DNA of 64,000 nt from Flavobacterium sp. KJJ (lineage in GTDB: Bacteria > Bacteroidota > Bacteroidia > Flavobacteriales > Flavobacteriaceae): positions 124,001 through 188,000 of the forward strand of contig NZ_JARP01000002.1 of assembly GCF_000708595.2 (NCBI RefSeq), written 5' to 3'. Of this stretch, positions 46,801 through 52,600 are shown in pieces. The translations under genes were made by a program, and so were the position numbers. Below the pieces are notes generated by a model that worked only from the letters and a program-made list of their open reading frames with translations, ran no database searches and had not been told where the DNA came from. Position 1 is the first letter of the stretch. Every line of letters begins with the position of its first letter.

Positions 46801-49495
46801 TGACTGTGTTAATTTTAATATTTGCTGTCTTTACATTACAAGAAGGAGCTGGTGGAGTCGGAGATCCAGTAAGGGCAGAGCTCGTAATTCTAACATAATA
46901 GGTAACTCCTGGTGTTAAAGATGCAAAAGTCTGATTAGGAGTTGATACTGGTCCTACAGTTTGTAATAATGTATTGCTGCTGTTGTAAAGATAATAGTAA
47001 TATTGATCTAAATTTTGAGCTCCAATTTTAATACTTCCTGTTTCACCGTAACAAACTGGTTGTGTGATTTCAGTATTTACAACTAAATCTAAACTTCTAA
47101 CTAAAATATTAGGTACATTAAAAATACATGGATTTGTTGTAACTCCTTTTTGTCTAATATTAACACTATAAGAATTAGCAGCATTTGCAGCAATAGGGAA
47201 AACATTACTATTTTGCCAAGCTCCATAAGCTCCATTTGGATCTGTTCTTATAGCATATTCATATCCAGCAGGAACACCTTCTATTGTAATACTTCCTGCT
47301 TTTCCGCAAAGAATATCTACAACTTTCGCTGTTGGGTCTAATGAGTTTGTATAGACATTAAAATAAAAACGGCTAAAACAGCTTCCAGCATAATTAATCG
47401 TCAAACGATATTGTCCTGCTACACTTGCCTTATAATCTGGACCAGTGCCCGCCGGAAGCCACTGACAAGCAGTTCCTTCGTTAGCACAATTTTCGTTTGT
47501 TGTTGCCGCACAGCTGGCAGTGTTTAATCTTTCCCAAACAATGTTGTTGCTATCGCTGATACCTGTTTTAATGTCTTTAAAAGCATTAGCCCCACATAAG
47601 AAAATATTTGGGAGCTTCTTTCCGTCATTAGGACAAGTAACAATTTGATCTGCAAAAGCAAGTACTGGGTTGTCTGCTGTAGCTCCAAATCTGGTTACAG
47701 TAAATGACTCCGAAATAGATCTACATGGCGCTGGCGCAAGATTGTAAACATAATAAACTCCTGGGTTTTTTACCGCAAAAGTTTGTCCTGTTCCAATTTG
47801 GTTTTTCATAGCGGCATCGCTATACCAAGTATAAGTAGAATATCCATCTGCAGCAACCAAGTTTACACTATCTGTACACAACGTTGCTGTTCTTTTATAT
47901 TCACAACCCGCAACGTTAACCAAAAAGTTAGTCGCTTTTGGTACTAAAAGACAACCTGTATTAGTGTTCACACTCGGGTCATCAGAAATTACAAAAGTTG
48001 TGTTTTGGGTACCTTTATAAGTTGCATATGCCGAGTTGTCAATACTGTTAGAACAAGCTTCATCTAGCATTATACAATCAGGAATTACTTGAACTTTAAA
48101 ACCAATAGTTGTTTCAGTAATTCCACCTTTTTTAACTAATGAATTATCAACTTCAAAAACAATACTTCTAGTAGCTGGATTCCAAGATTTAACGCTTACA
48201 CCAGTAGGTAAAGGAAGTAAATCTGCTGGATAATTAAAAATTACATTGATAGGCAATTGATCTCGAATTGTAAATGACGTTGCATCATCATTACCTGAAT
48301 TTCTAAAACCAATTTTATAATTTAAAAGTTGTCCTAAAGTTACATTTTGTCCACCAATATTATTTCCTTGTGCATCTTGTACAATTTTTGTTAAAACAAT
48401 TTTAGGCTCAATAATTTCAACATTAAAGGCATTAAAAAAGAGTCCGTAACCGTCACCGCTGGTCCTTAACTTTAAAGTTGCTTTAGTATCTCCATTTTTA
48501 ATAACAGAATTATTTGCATTATTTAATTTAATAATTCCGGAGTCATATCCTAAAGTGTTAACACTTTTTGGATTTCGATCCGTAAAAGGACCATCTATGT
48601 TATTGATTGTACTGTTAAAAAAATTGTCTACTGGTCTTTCATTAGTAAAAATATCTGTACCATTTATAGAATAACGGTCTCCCGTAGTATTTCTATCTCC
48701 TTCATTAGCTGCAAAAGCAAGTTTTGCATTTACGTTTCCTGTTGGAATTGTTTTAAAACCTGAAATATCATAAGTTACATCTGGGCTATTTGCCTTAATA
48801 AATCTAAAACCATCAAATGATGTAATATATTTTGCAGTAGCTTTAGGATCTTCATAAATAACAAATAGCGACCATCCTGCAGCAAAACCTCCATTAATTG
48901 TACCTCTTGCAGATATAACATCGGCAACAGTATAAGTACCTTGAGGGTTTGTTAATCCTTGTAATAAAGTTGTTACATTATAATAGTAAGCATAAATAAT
49001 TTGATCACCATTTGCAGTATCTGGATAATAATCATAAACTTTTTCTCCTACAATAGGTCTATAGGCTGTCTCACCAGGAAGCTTAAATTTTACATTTCCA
49101 ATATTAGCACGAATCGTGGTACCATCGTCAATAGATGCTTTGCTTAAGATACCAGTCCAGTACAAACCTGCGTAAACAATTTTATAACATTCTGCACTTG
49201 CAGTTGGTATCGCCAAATTAGCTGTACTTGAACTGAATGTACCATTGTCTCCATCAACATCAATATATTGCATATTGAGATCATTGTTGTTTTTATCAGT
49301 CGCGTCAAAAGCATTGTTAGGGCGCTCACCTGTTTTGTTTGCATCTCTATTCAAAATGTTATTACCAATCAAGAGCATGTCTCCTTTTAAGCTCGTATCG
49401 TAACGAACAGAGAAATCCTTTTGCGAGAAAGCAATAAAACTTTGTATAAAAAGCAATACAACTAAAACTGATTTTAAAGTAGTAGGTTTTTTCAT
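31880..49495 (-). CDS. sprB: Giant gliding-motility surface adhesin with SprB repeats and type B T9SS sorting domain
   Basis: One unbroken frame of 5871 residues. A signal peptide (KSVLVVLLFIQSFIAFSQ) is followed by a unique N-terminal region to about residue 530 with a DUF11-like stretch near 362-470, and an Ig-like Cys-rich part near 540-620. From about 725 to 5780 it consists of SprB modules of about 86 residues, each with a Cys near the start (TCxG) and one near the end (DxNGC). Modules are grouped in a seven-module super-repeat. A non-repeat domain interrupts them near 1222-1430. The last 90 residues are a CHU_C domain: CLDNYFTPNGDGVYDTWGP, IFDRYGRVIAKY, WDGRYNGAELPSGDYWYVLK. Known role in F. 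johnsoniae: moving surface adhesin exported by T9SS. Confidence 0.95.
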   Translation of the reverse strand: MKKPTTLKSVLVVLLFIQSFIAFSQKDFSVRYDTSLKGDMLLIGNNILNRDANKTGERPNNAFDATDKNNNDLNMQYIDVDGDNGTFSSSTANLAIPTASAECYKIVYAGLYWTGILSKASIDDGTTIRANIGNVKFKLPGETAYRPIVGEKVYDYYPDTANGDQIIYAYYYNVTTLLQGLTNPQGTYTVADVISARGTINGGFAAGWSLFVIYEDPKATAKYITSFDGFRFIKANSPDVTYDISGFKTIPTGNVNAKLAFAANEGDRNTTGDRYSINGTDIFTNERPVDNFFNSTINNIDGPFTDRNPKSVNTLGYDSGIIKLNNANNSVIKNGDTKATLKLRTSGDGYGLFFNAFNVEIIEPKIVLTKIVQDAQGNNIGGQNVTLGQLLNYKIGFRNSGNDDATSFTIRDQLPINVIFNYPADLLPLPTGVSVKSWNPATRSIVFEVDNSLVKKGGITETTIGFKVQVIPDCIMLDEACSNSIDNSAYATYKGTQNTTFVISDDPSVNTNTGCLLVPKATNFLVNVAGCEYKRTATLCTDSVNLVAADGYSTYTWYSDAAMKNQIGTGQTFAVKNPGVYYVYNLAPAPCRSISESFTVTRFGATADNPVLAFADQIVTCPNDGKKLPNIFLCGANAFKDIKTGISDSNNIVWERLNTASCAATTNENCANEGTACQWLPAGTGPDYKASVAGQYRLTINYAGSCFSRFYFNVYTNSLDPTAKVVDILCGKAGSITIEGVPAGYEYAIRTDPNGAYGAWQNSNVFPIAANAANSYSVNIRQKGVTTNPCIFNVPNILVRSLDLVVNTEITQPVCYGETGSIKIGAQNLDQYYYYLYNSSNTLLQTVGPVSTPNQTFASLTPGVTYYVRITSSALTGSPTPPAPSCNVKTANIKINTVTSQTKVVASISEPLTACNPGKILLTGSGGTAPYTYFVNGSPTYINTNPFEYTAGGTFNIEMVDSNGCKATTSITVTDAPKPTYDIKSTNSTCYGGTSSISIENVVANGYTMGYSINDGGSYSTNPLFSNLSPGDYKVKVRYSITTNGVKKECFDASQTIKITGPTAALTASAGVGALAGCTLPDANGVNQGGLLRITNVQGGTPGYEYSFNGGTSWQTTNEKDVLPGSYILKVRDKLGCEYTIPYNITLDQKPADPTIIVEDPVFSCNGTATSKVTVTNGTSANYTYEYYLDNKPNTPITNNTFTNVPSGMHTVSVKYNVTTATTFSNLLKEDFGSGQNTTTPGIAAAYCFHDLSVVPSTCSDTRLTLEDNQYEVTSAIIPNNGSWYPFRDHTSLGANPNGRFLAVNIGSVAGPYGVLYSKPIVDVIPNQPVKVDLFVANLLNVGVSGAAPIVRFQLVDPSGNVVAQADTGKIAEATTDPNRAKWVAIPTFSLDPGNNTNLTFVVRSGSLEYNGNDLLIDDISVYQVPRSCIAQKDFKVIIDSNKAFQVDEPIIDDVSCNGVTPPDGKITLTVKNFTGSYQYSINNGSTWSTATVSPFTISGLGVGTYNIIVKSDTAGTCSTSFTKTISAPTALTISASVVTQPTCTTGASIKAIAGGGVPNYKYELRLTNGTIVVPFQDSDTFNLALNQTGNFVVFIKDAGPCSSGASNTVNITPAVPPTATLDLTASDLCYDLANKATLVVSVSNGLAPFSYSLDGQAGQSGNSFVVGTGLHTIVVTDANGCTANVTGIPTIANELTASADVTKKLDCTTSPNAQITITPQNGIPGYTYEVSVNGGGYAAIGSNIYPTSVAGSFVFRVTDSKGCKFVTLAVKVDAKVDPTASITSQNDPKCNNGTDGQFTVLAEGGNGAPYTYSFNGGAFGTSATYSGLNAFVGGVNTRTYTYQVKDSKGCISPTYNVTLTNPTKVVASANFTPNTTCSATTLITTSGQYGSGGYTYNFGAGNTSYNNTNTLLVTNKNVAQTITYSVKDSNGCIDTNTIVVPAYNPPTELTVSTPAAITCNATTTSVTVAAIAGVAPFTYVITAGPVVNTTGASTGTFSGLTAGTYDFKVTDANGCTAVGSTTINPAPTISVAGSKTNENCVGANDGTATFNITGASTTGNFTYTLSPASGTIVQSGDQVKVTGLGAGTYTLTVKDKTTGCTSNAEQVTINAATAITFNVNGTKINCSTTVSTLTISSLLGGSPGYTYAYAPSPSTAPTTAYGTNLNVDTATLTTNIDVYVKDTNGCFVKKTVSIASEAVPTINPIATQCYTGTPINVTITGTFTGVATYSKDGVNYGSSASFSLTPGTYQLSLKDGFGCPASITYVVADQLTITPTIVTDVTCTPNTTISLSSTGGTGTKTYAVSINGGGYTTTTSPYVATATGTYKFRVTDSATPSCSAVTADIPVTLKATTLTITTSKVDVKCNGDATGSILVTPTSGKAPYTYSITKSTAPFTNYTVNNPSGLTAGTYDIVVTDALGCTSAASTSVTIGEPTKLVATASASTFTCSPTNAKQAALVTVDLPTTGTAPYQYSFNGGSFTNTNTFSVTDNGNDQTINYVVMDGNGCTTASQSVTILKLNPPKITSINASLIYCNPVASQTSTVTITRTAGTGVNPLSYVIVSGPVVNTSGAANGIFTGLTAGTYDFKVTDANGCFTTQSKNIPAVASITVVPNKLNDAYCHGSLTGNIRYNVANFTGTYSYTVNGGTAVTGQTAATFTLPNLGQGVYNVDFTDEITLCTYPTTITITEPISDLTLGLVSNVNANCKKVTSTVTVLGSGGTPNATPAKYEYAILVSGSTATPVYGSNPIFNINSNGGTDKNWVIYVKDAKGCTATLPVVIDTDPTPTVTATVTNQCTASGNTFTIKAVGADGVGPYTYTINTGVAPSPADTFTVAPGTYTITVTDANKCTNTTSVTVIDALVPTAVLTKDLTCAAPTDASITVTVNGGKLNFGYRVKVGAAVYTGSPIPFTGNSFVYPTATAGIYQFEITDANSCIKETGTVEVKDYIPVTASHTETNPTCNGDSDGTITLKALTGEGPFKYSITGAANLNSSFVFGGLPSGVYNYIIRDSKGCDAIGTVTLVNPAPLAVNIVANGITCGATLPGSFDINVISGGTAPYTYHLYNNAMTEIDTYTETGAAGTPVHNFPGLFFGNYYITVIDANGCKFDSPRLRIEPPPYLNVSGVVVGANCVDGISVTVSVTGGNPNYTYSIYGVGTTSGPIPGTSYTFTHLDQNTPYVFEVVDNGGCPSYFELTTPKISNLEISPITVTDVTCFNAANGKVDFTVDKLDGTVSRIDFEVRDNVTNTAIVPPVGGFATGLLGSTSYNGSLTGLKPGNYTLYIKEFDGTQCSTTAQFQIKQPAQALDAKITSVLNANCYRGAVVTVKATGGTGPYYYGTAVSPAVPTVFTSTNNVIELDPALGTNWNIYVQDAKGCIFPLGQNIIVDTPPAITLTTADKCVAEGTFTVTVGGTKGTGAVPTGAVSISVDSNAAYTSITTWPYDVTNLSSGSHTIYIKDANDCIDSETITIAKPLGLTIDPVTLPDCYANTGEIKLNPTGGSGTYTYSISPSYIGVNIVGNTITGLQAGLHTVTVTDSGASGTLCTTTADITLPAGTPVDFNIIVSNALCKGDSNGKIEVTLVPGNDDNEPYTYALTGTTALGVAVTRPTQPENVFDNLEAGNYDVLVTSGRKCALTKNVVVGEPTALTTTATVADFSCNPATNAPQSAIVTVVVPTTGTAPYQYNFDGTSTYYDDNTVTVIDNLDPLGQDIPYYVIDANGCKFTSTVHVDSYKKITDLTFALTTPPVCPTNVADVTLTVTGGYTTAASGNTLMAKYEIISPITLDNLGSNVFTNLTAGVTYLFKVTDDHGCSIERPYTVESVVPIDIALTSSTNITCNALNGITNNGTAVFNVSDFSTSGNYTIGVTSVPLGLPVTVPTPIADVITLSNLQAGTYTITVTDNTTHCDKSANVTITLPNPITFTATASNVYCSNDNSTITVANVAGGTGLIGSYTYAAVPATTAAPTTFGNNPIIVDTNLTILSWDVYVKDPNGCISEPVTVPVILDVAPNLNLPAQQCYVGTDLTIDLADPLLSTTYNGNKSFTVNGLPILGSVATFSGAGDYILGLVDDHGCEAFVTYRIQKQLEATATLTKDLYCAAPINATIDVEISNGVAGYTYETYFNGGLVAGGPNTVTGNTFTASVAAAGDYYFVITDSNTPACSVTTNTVTVDPTVIPTLADSHTDVSCFNGNDGTLTVEATGGRLPYTYTLTGTGANNTGDTTGKYTGLTAGTYTVIATDAKNCPSAVTTITIGQPVLLTATHSIPVNTTCSVATVITVTGHDGTPTGAGVGGYYYNFNNLGYDTNNTFTVNDNTAVQTVTYTVKDGNGCETAPVTVTINPLNKPKDLTFTPTAITCLTGNSSNVTVKATDGVGILTFTITEFNAAAPAVAYPAQTVSDNTVSTTFNGLPFGDYKFRVTDSNGCTYDELMTIKDVIRITVTNPLVSDMSCNTTNDGKVTFEVSDFAGTYTYTITKDGAPFVAATTTSANLIPLTNLAFGTYEITATDDITTCPTTYSAVVKQPTVVTVTEVSNVNANCKRGAVVTVAGNGGAPDYTYSFVTAGAPAGAFDAAVTRELDPLTPAWYVYAKDQNGCISAPITVNITTDPLPAGFTANVTSYCADTNGNYEIVVTPGTGMFPFEYSIGGGFQSGTSFTVNVAKAYDLVVRDKFGCESTFPAAITILQPLDLKYNVVALPSCADFDGRVSAEATGGSGNYSYTIDGVTTQTIAPIEFTGLNAGPHEIIVTDVTTTCTAKVNFTLGAATPVTGFDAIATPVTCNGGNNGKIVASIAVPSVGVNDNPIYMYSINGGTPQASPVFEGLIAGDYTVAVISERGCQASKLVKVSEPAIIDVPNPAVVQYGCITENNSNFATITISGVTGGSGTYTNYEFIKNGARVYYGPKNVYTEMDYLGGSYTVNVYDNNGCIGTNAGTYVIAPYISLDKVNVTVTAPITCPTNENISVAVETTGGTPATLNYSIAYSSGAAVPGNPANTNGIFTNLPIGEYIITVVNPATGCTIQKIHNVFDPNTFTIKAETVNGKICFGANDGSVDLTFIDNQLVPQDDAGIFDYVIKGPVPSSGTSSNAGPVRISNLTAGEYKVVATLKGIPYCSVETIFSIEQPNAVLAATSSKADITCITGNNDGEISVTATGGWDTTYEYQLVKGATTVIDYSAQNNFTGLDAGVYTINVRDFNGCTASTTQTLIVPLPIVVTASANVTMLPCFGDKSGVITVDLPTGGQGSNYMYTLNYLSVDPVVNSGPVQSPIFSGLGAGRYSVTVTDGFTCAATSAEIVIDEPTVVLASVVESRAQTCQTLTELTLSAEGGTGPYTYSTDGTTVLGSFTSSISFDVPVGAHKYFVKDANGCTSFVSNTIEIIPLVPLTIKLDVSNAVVKCTGEATGVISADAVGGLGNYVYTLLNGAGTALLPSQDNGRFENLVMGTYRVKVDSGDCSTTSEVITINEPATPLTAQFFPTNVSCFGENNGKLEIVAAGGTGVIKYALSPDLNQFDTKFTFDKLAPGDYQVIVQDENGCFVLHDFTITQPEVLKAKEVPNSMIPEVCVGDKDGAFSVEVTGGTAPYSVSLDNETGTYTQGAAGQTIFDFTNLTGGKHIVYYKDAAGCSNLLEINMPLPVVLDPKAEVNYDCVDNHAANSVTITVDASITNLAEVDYQLDGAGAYQPSNIFTNVAPGIHYVTARHTNGCEVPTASFNIIAVDPLAIALSAGQPEMNVISVTGSGGSPAYEYSFNGEPFSSSNTYKIYKSGDYVVVVRDQNGCTATITVPMVYIDVCLDNYFTPNGDGVYDTWGPGCTNIYNNLEFSIFDRYGRVIAKYHYGQKWDGRYNGAELPSGDYWYVLKLNDEKDNREFVGHFTLYR
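34095..44870 (-). repeat. Seven-module super-repeat in sprB (about six units of 600 codons)
   Basis: The same module type, marked by an early Cys (NANC, KINC, NVYC), a YVKDxNGC-like end and a following module with a late QC, recurs near residues 1542, 2127, 2707, 3317, 3930 and 4535. The spacing is 580-613 residues. Between occurrences the other module types come in the same order. Confidence 0.75.
45205..45830 (-). other. Non-repeat globular domain inserted in SprB
   Basis: About residues 1222-1430 do not follow the SprB module pattern. They read like a jelly-roll carbohydrate-binding or MAM-like domain: LLKEDFGSGQNTTTPG, a segment RFQLVDPSGNVVAQADTG and the typical end NDLLIDDISVYQVPRSC. 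The module sequence picks up again after it. Confidence 0.65.
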
Positions 49496-49637
49496 AATAT
49501 TATGGTTTCAGTTTAACTAACTGTTCCCTTGAAGGGGCATTCAAAAAAACAATATGTAATCTTATTTATTCTTAATTTTTAATATGTCCTTCTTAAAAAA
49601 GAAGTTATCATTCCTATTTATATTCTACAATAATCTA

Positions 49638-52600
49638 TTAATTCTCCACTTTTACGATAGCCATTTTCCCGTTGTATGGCTTGTTTCCTTTAGCTTCTAA
49701 TGCTTTAGTTGCTTCTGGTAATCCTTCAAACTTTTCGTAATAGATATAATATTTACTTGTTGTTACATTATAAAAGAAATTAATATCTGAACGTCCTGCT
49801 GCAACAGCCTGAGTCAGGAATTGATCTCTTTTTTCAACACTGCTGTGAACAGCAATGATCATATAATAACCACTTTCAGAATTTTTAATATTCTTGATAA
49901 TCTGCATATTCGATTGGTCTTCACCAAAATCAAAATCACTTGCTGTTAATGGCGTACTGCTCACTTTGGTAGTTTCTTTTATACGTTTAAGCGCTGCAAG
50001 ATCCTGTGCATATCTACCTTGATCATTTTCATAAGCCGCACGTTTAATTCTACGTTTTTTCTCTATTTCAGTTTCAGCTTTAATACGCTCTAAATTCGCT
50101 AATAAATCTGCACTGTCCTGCTCCATTTTTAATTGAGCCGCTTTCAGTTCATTAATTTTCTCTAGGTAAGCCTTGTTTAAAGCATCATTTTTATTTGGTA
50201 CTTTTTTAAGTCTTTCGTTATATAAATTTGTCAGCTTATTAAGCTCGTCTTTTGAATTTTTATTTGCTTCAGCAAGCTGTAATTTGAAAGCTTCTAACTG
50301 ACTGTTTTCTGCCGCAACACTTTTAAATGGTTTAGGCTCTCTGTAGATTCCTTTTTCACTTAAATCATTCTCTTCTCTCAAGTCATCTAAGTCCTTTTGT
50401 TTATTTGCTACTGTTGCCGTAAACTGTGAATACAACTCTTTTTGTGTTTTAATAGCGGCTTCTATAGCTTTAGACAAGGCCTCAATTTCTTTTGCTGAAT
50501 CATCTTTTGGAGTTGCCGCTAATTTTGCAGCTGCATCTGCATCTGCTTTCGCTTTTGCATCGGCCTCTAATTTCGCTTTCAATTCTGCTTCTTCAGCAAG
50601 TCTTGCTTGTAGAGCTTCTGCATCTGCTTTCGCTTTAGCATCTGCTGCTAATTTTGCCAAACGCGCTTCCTCGTCAGCTTTTGCTTTTTGTTCTACAGCT
50701 TGTTTCGCTTGAAGTGCATCAGCATCTGCTTTTGCTTTGGCGTCAGCAAGTAATTTTGCCTGTAATGCTATTGCGTCAGCTTTTGCTTTCGCATCGGCAG
50801 CAAGTTTAGCTTTAAGTGCTTCTGCATCGGCTTTTGCTTTGGCGTCAGCATCTAATTTCGCTTGACGAGCTTCTTCAGCAGCTTTTGCTTTAGCGTCAGC
50901 AGCTTGTTTTGCCTGAAGTGCTTCTGCATCTGCTTTCGCTTTTGCATCTGCAGCAAGTTTTGCTTTAAGAGCATCTGCGTCAGCTTTTGCTTTAGCATCA
51001 GCCGCAAGTTTAGCTTGTTTTGCTTCTGCATCTGCTTTTGCTTTTTCATCAGCAGCTAACTTAGCCAAGCGGGCTTCTTCAGCTGCTTGTAATTGTTTTG
51101 CCTCTGCTTCTGCTTTCATTCTTTCAGTTGCTTCTGCATCCGCTTTTACTTTTGCATCAGCAAGTAATTTTGCTTGTAATGCTTCCATATCTGCTTTTGC
51201 TTTTGCATCTGCAGCTAATTTTGCTTGTTGCGCTTCTGCATCCGCTTTTGCCTTTGCATCTGCTGCAAGTTTCGCTTGTAATGCTTCTGCATCTGCTTTC
51301 GCCTTAGCATCTGCTGCTAATTTTGCTTCAGCTGCTTGTTTTGCTTGAAGTGCTTCTGCATCCGCTTTTGCTTTTGCATCTGCTGCAAGTTTCGCTTGTA
51401 ATGCTTCTGCGTCAGCTTTCGCTTTTGCATCTGCAGCTAATTTAGCTACACGCGCTTCCTCATCCGCTTTTACTTTTGCTTCAGCAGCTTGTTTTGCTTG
51501 AAGCGCTTCTGCATCTGCTTTTGCTTTTGCGTCTGCTACTAATTTAGCTTGCAATGCTTCTGCATCTGCTTTCGCTTTTGCATCTGCAGCTAATTTTGCT
51601 TGTTGCGCTTCTGCATCTGCTTTTACTTTTGCTTCAGCAGCTTGTTTCGCTTTAAGCGCTTCTGCATCAGCTTTTGCTTTTGCATCTGCAGTTAATTTTG
51701 CTTGACGTGCTTGTTCAGCCTCTTCTAATTGTTTTGCTTCTGCTTCAGCTTTTAATTTCGCTGTTGCTTCTGCATCTGCTTTTACTCTTGCATCAGCAAT
51801 TAATTTTGCTTGTAATGCTTCCATGTCAGCTTTTGCTTTCGCGTCTGCGGCAAGTTTAGCTTGTACTGCATCTGCTTCGGCTTTAACTTTTGCTTCAGCG
51901 GCTTGTTTTGCTTGTAATGCTTCTGCATCAGCTTTCGCTTTTGCATCTGCAGCTAATTTTGCTTGCAACGCTTCTGCATCGGCTTTCGCTTTTGCATCGG
52001 CAGCAAGTTTAGCTTGTACTGCATCTGCTTCGGCTTTAACTTTTGCTTCAGCAGCTTGTTTCGCTTGTAGTGCTTCTGCATCAGCTTTCGCTTTTGCATC
52101 TGCAGCTAGTTTTATTTTCAATGCTTCTGCATCTGCTTTTGCTTTTGCTTCAGCTGCAATTAATGCTTGTCTTGCTTCTGCATCCGCTTTCGCTTTTGCA
52201 TCAGCAGCTAATTTTTCTTTTAAGGCTGCTTCCTCTGCTGTTTTTGCTTTCGCGTCAGCGGCTAATTTTGCCTTATTTGCGGCGTCTATATTCGCTTTAG
52301 TTTTTGAGTCTGCAGCAGCTTTTGCTTTTGCGTCAGCAGCCAGTTTTGCCTGATAAGCATCTGAGTCTGCTTTTGCTTTTGCATCAGCAGCTAAAATTGA
52401 TTGTAAATCAGCAGCTTCGGCTTTCGCTTTTGCATCGGCTTTTCTCTTCGCTTCAGCGGCATCGGCTTTTGCTTTTGCATCAGCAGCAAGTTTAACTTTT
52501 AATGCTTCTGCATCAGCTTTTGCTTTTTCAGCTGTTAACTCTGCTTGTGTTTTTTGTGCCGTTGCAGGCTCGCTTGCCGCTTTTGCTTTAGCAGCATTTT

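Noticed and set aside
32232..47341. Short + strand frames within sprB
   Set aside because: Antisense shadows of the repeat modules, 60-80 codons, low-complexity, no promoters.
31880..49495. Assembly artefact of a repeat gene
   Set aside because: The frame is unbroken over 5871 codons, modules are diverged at DNA level, and a gene of similar size and context is known from F. johnsoniae.
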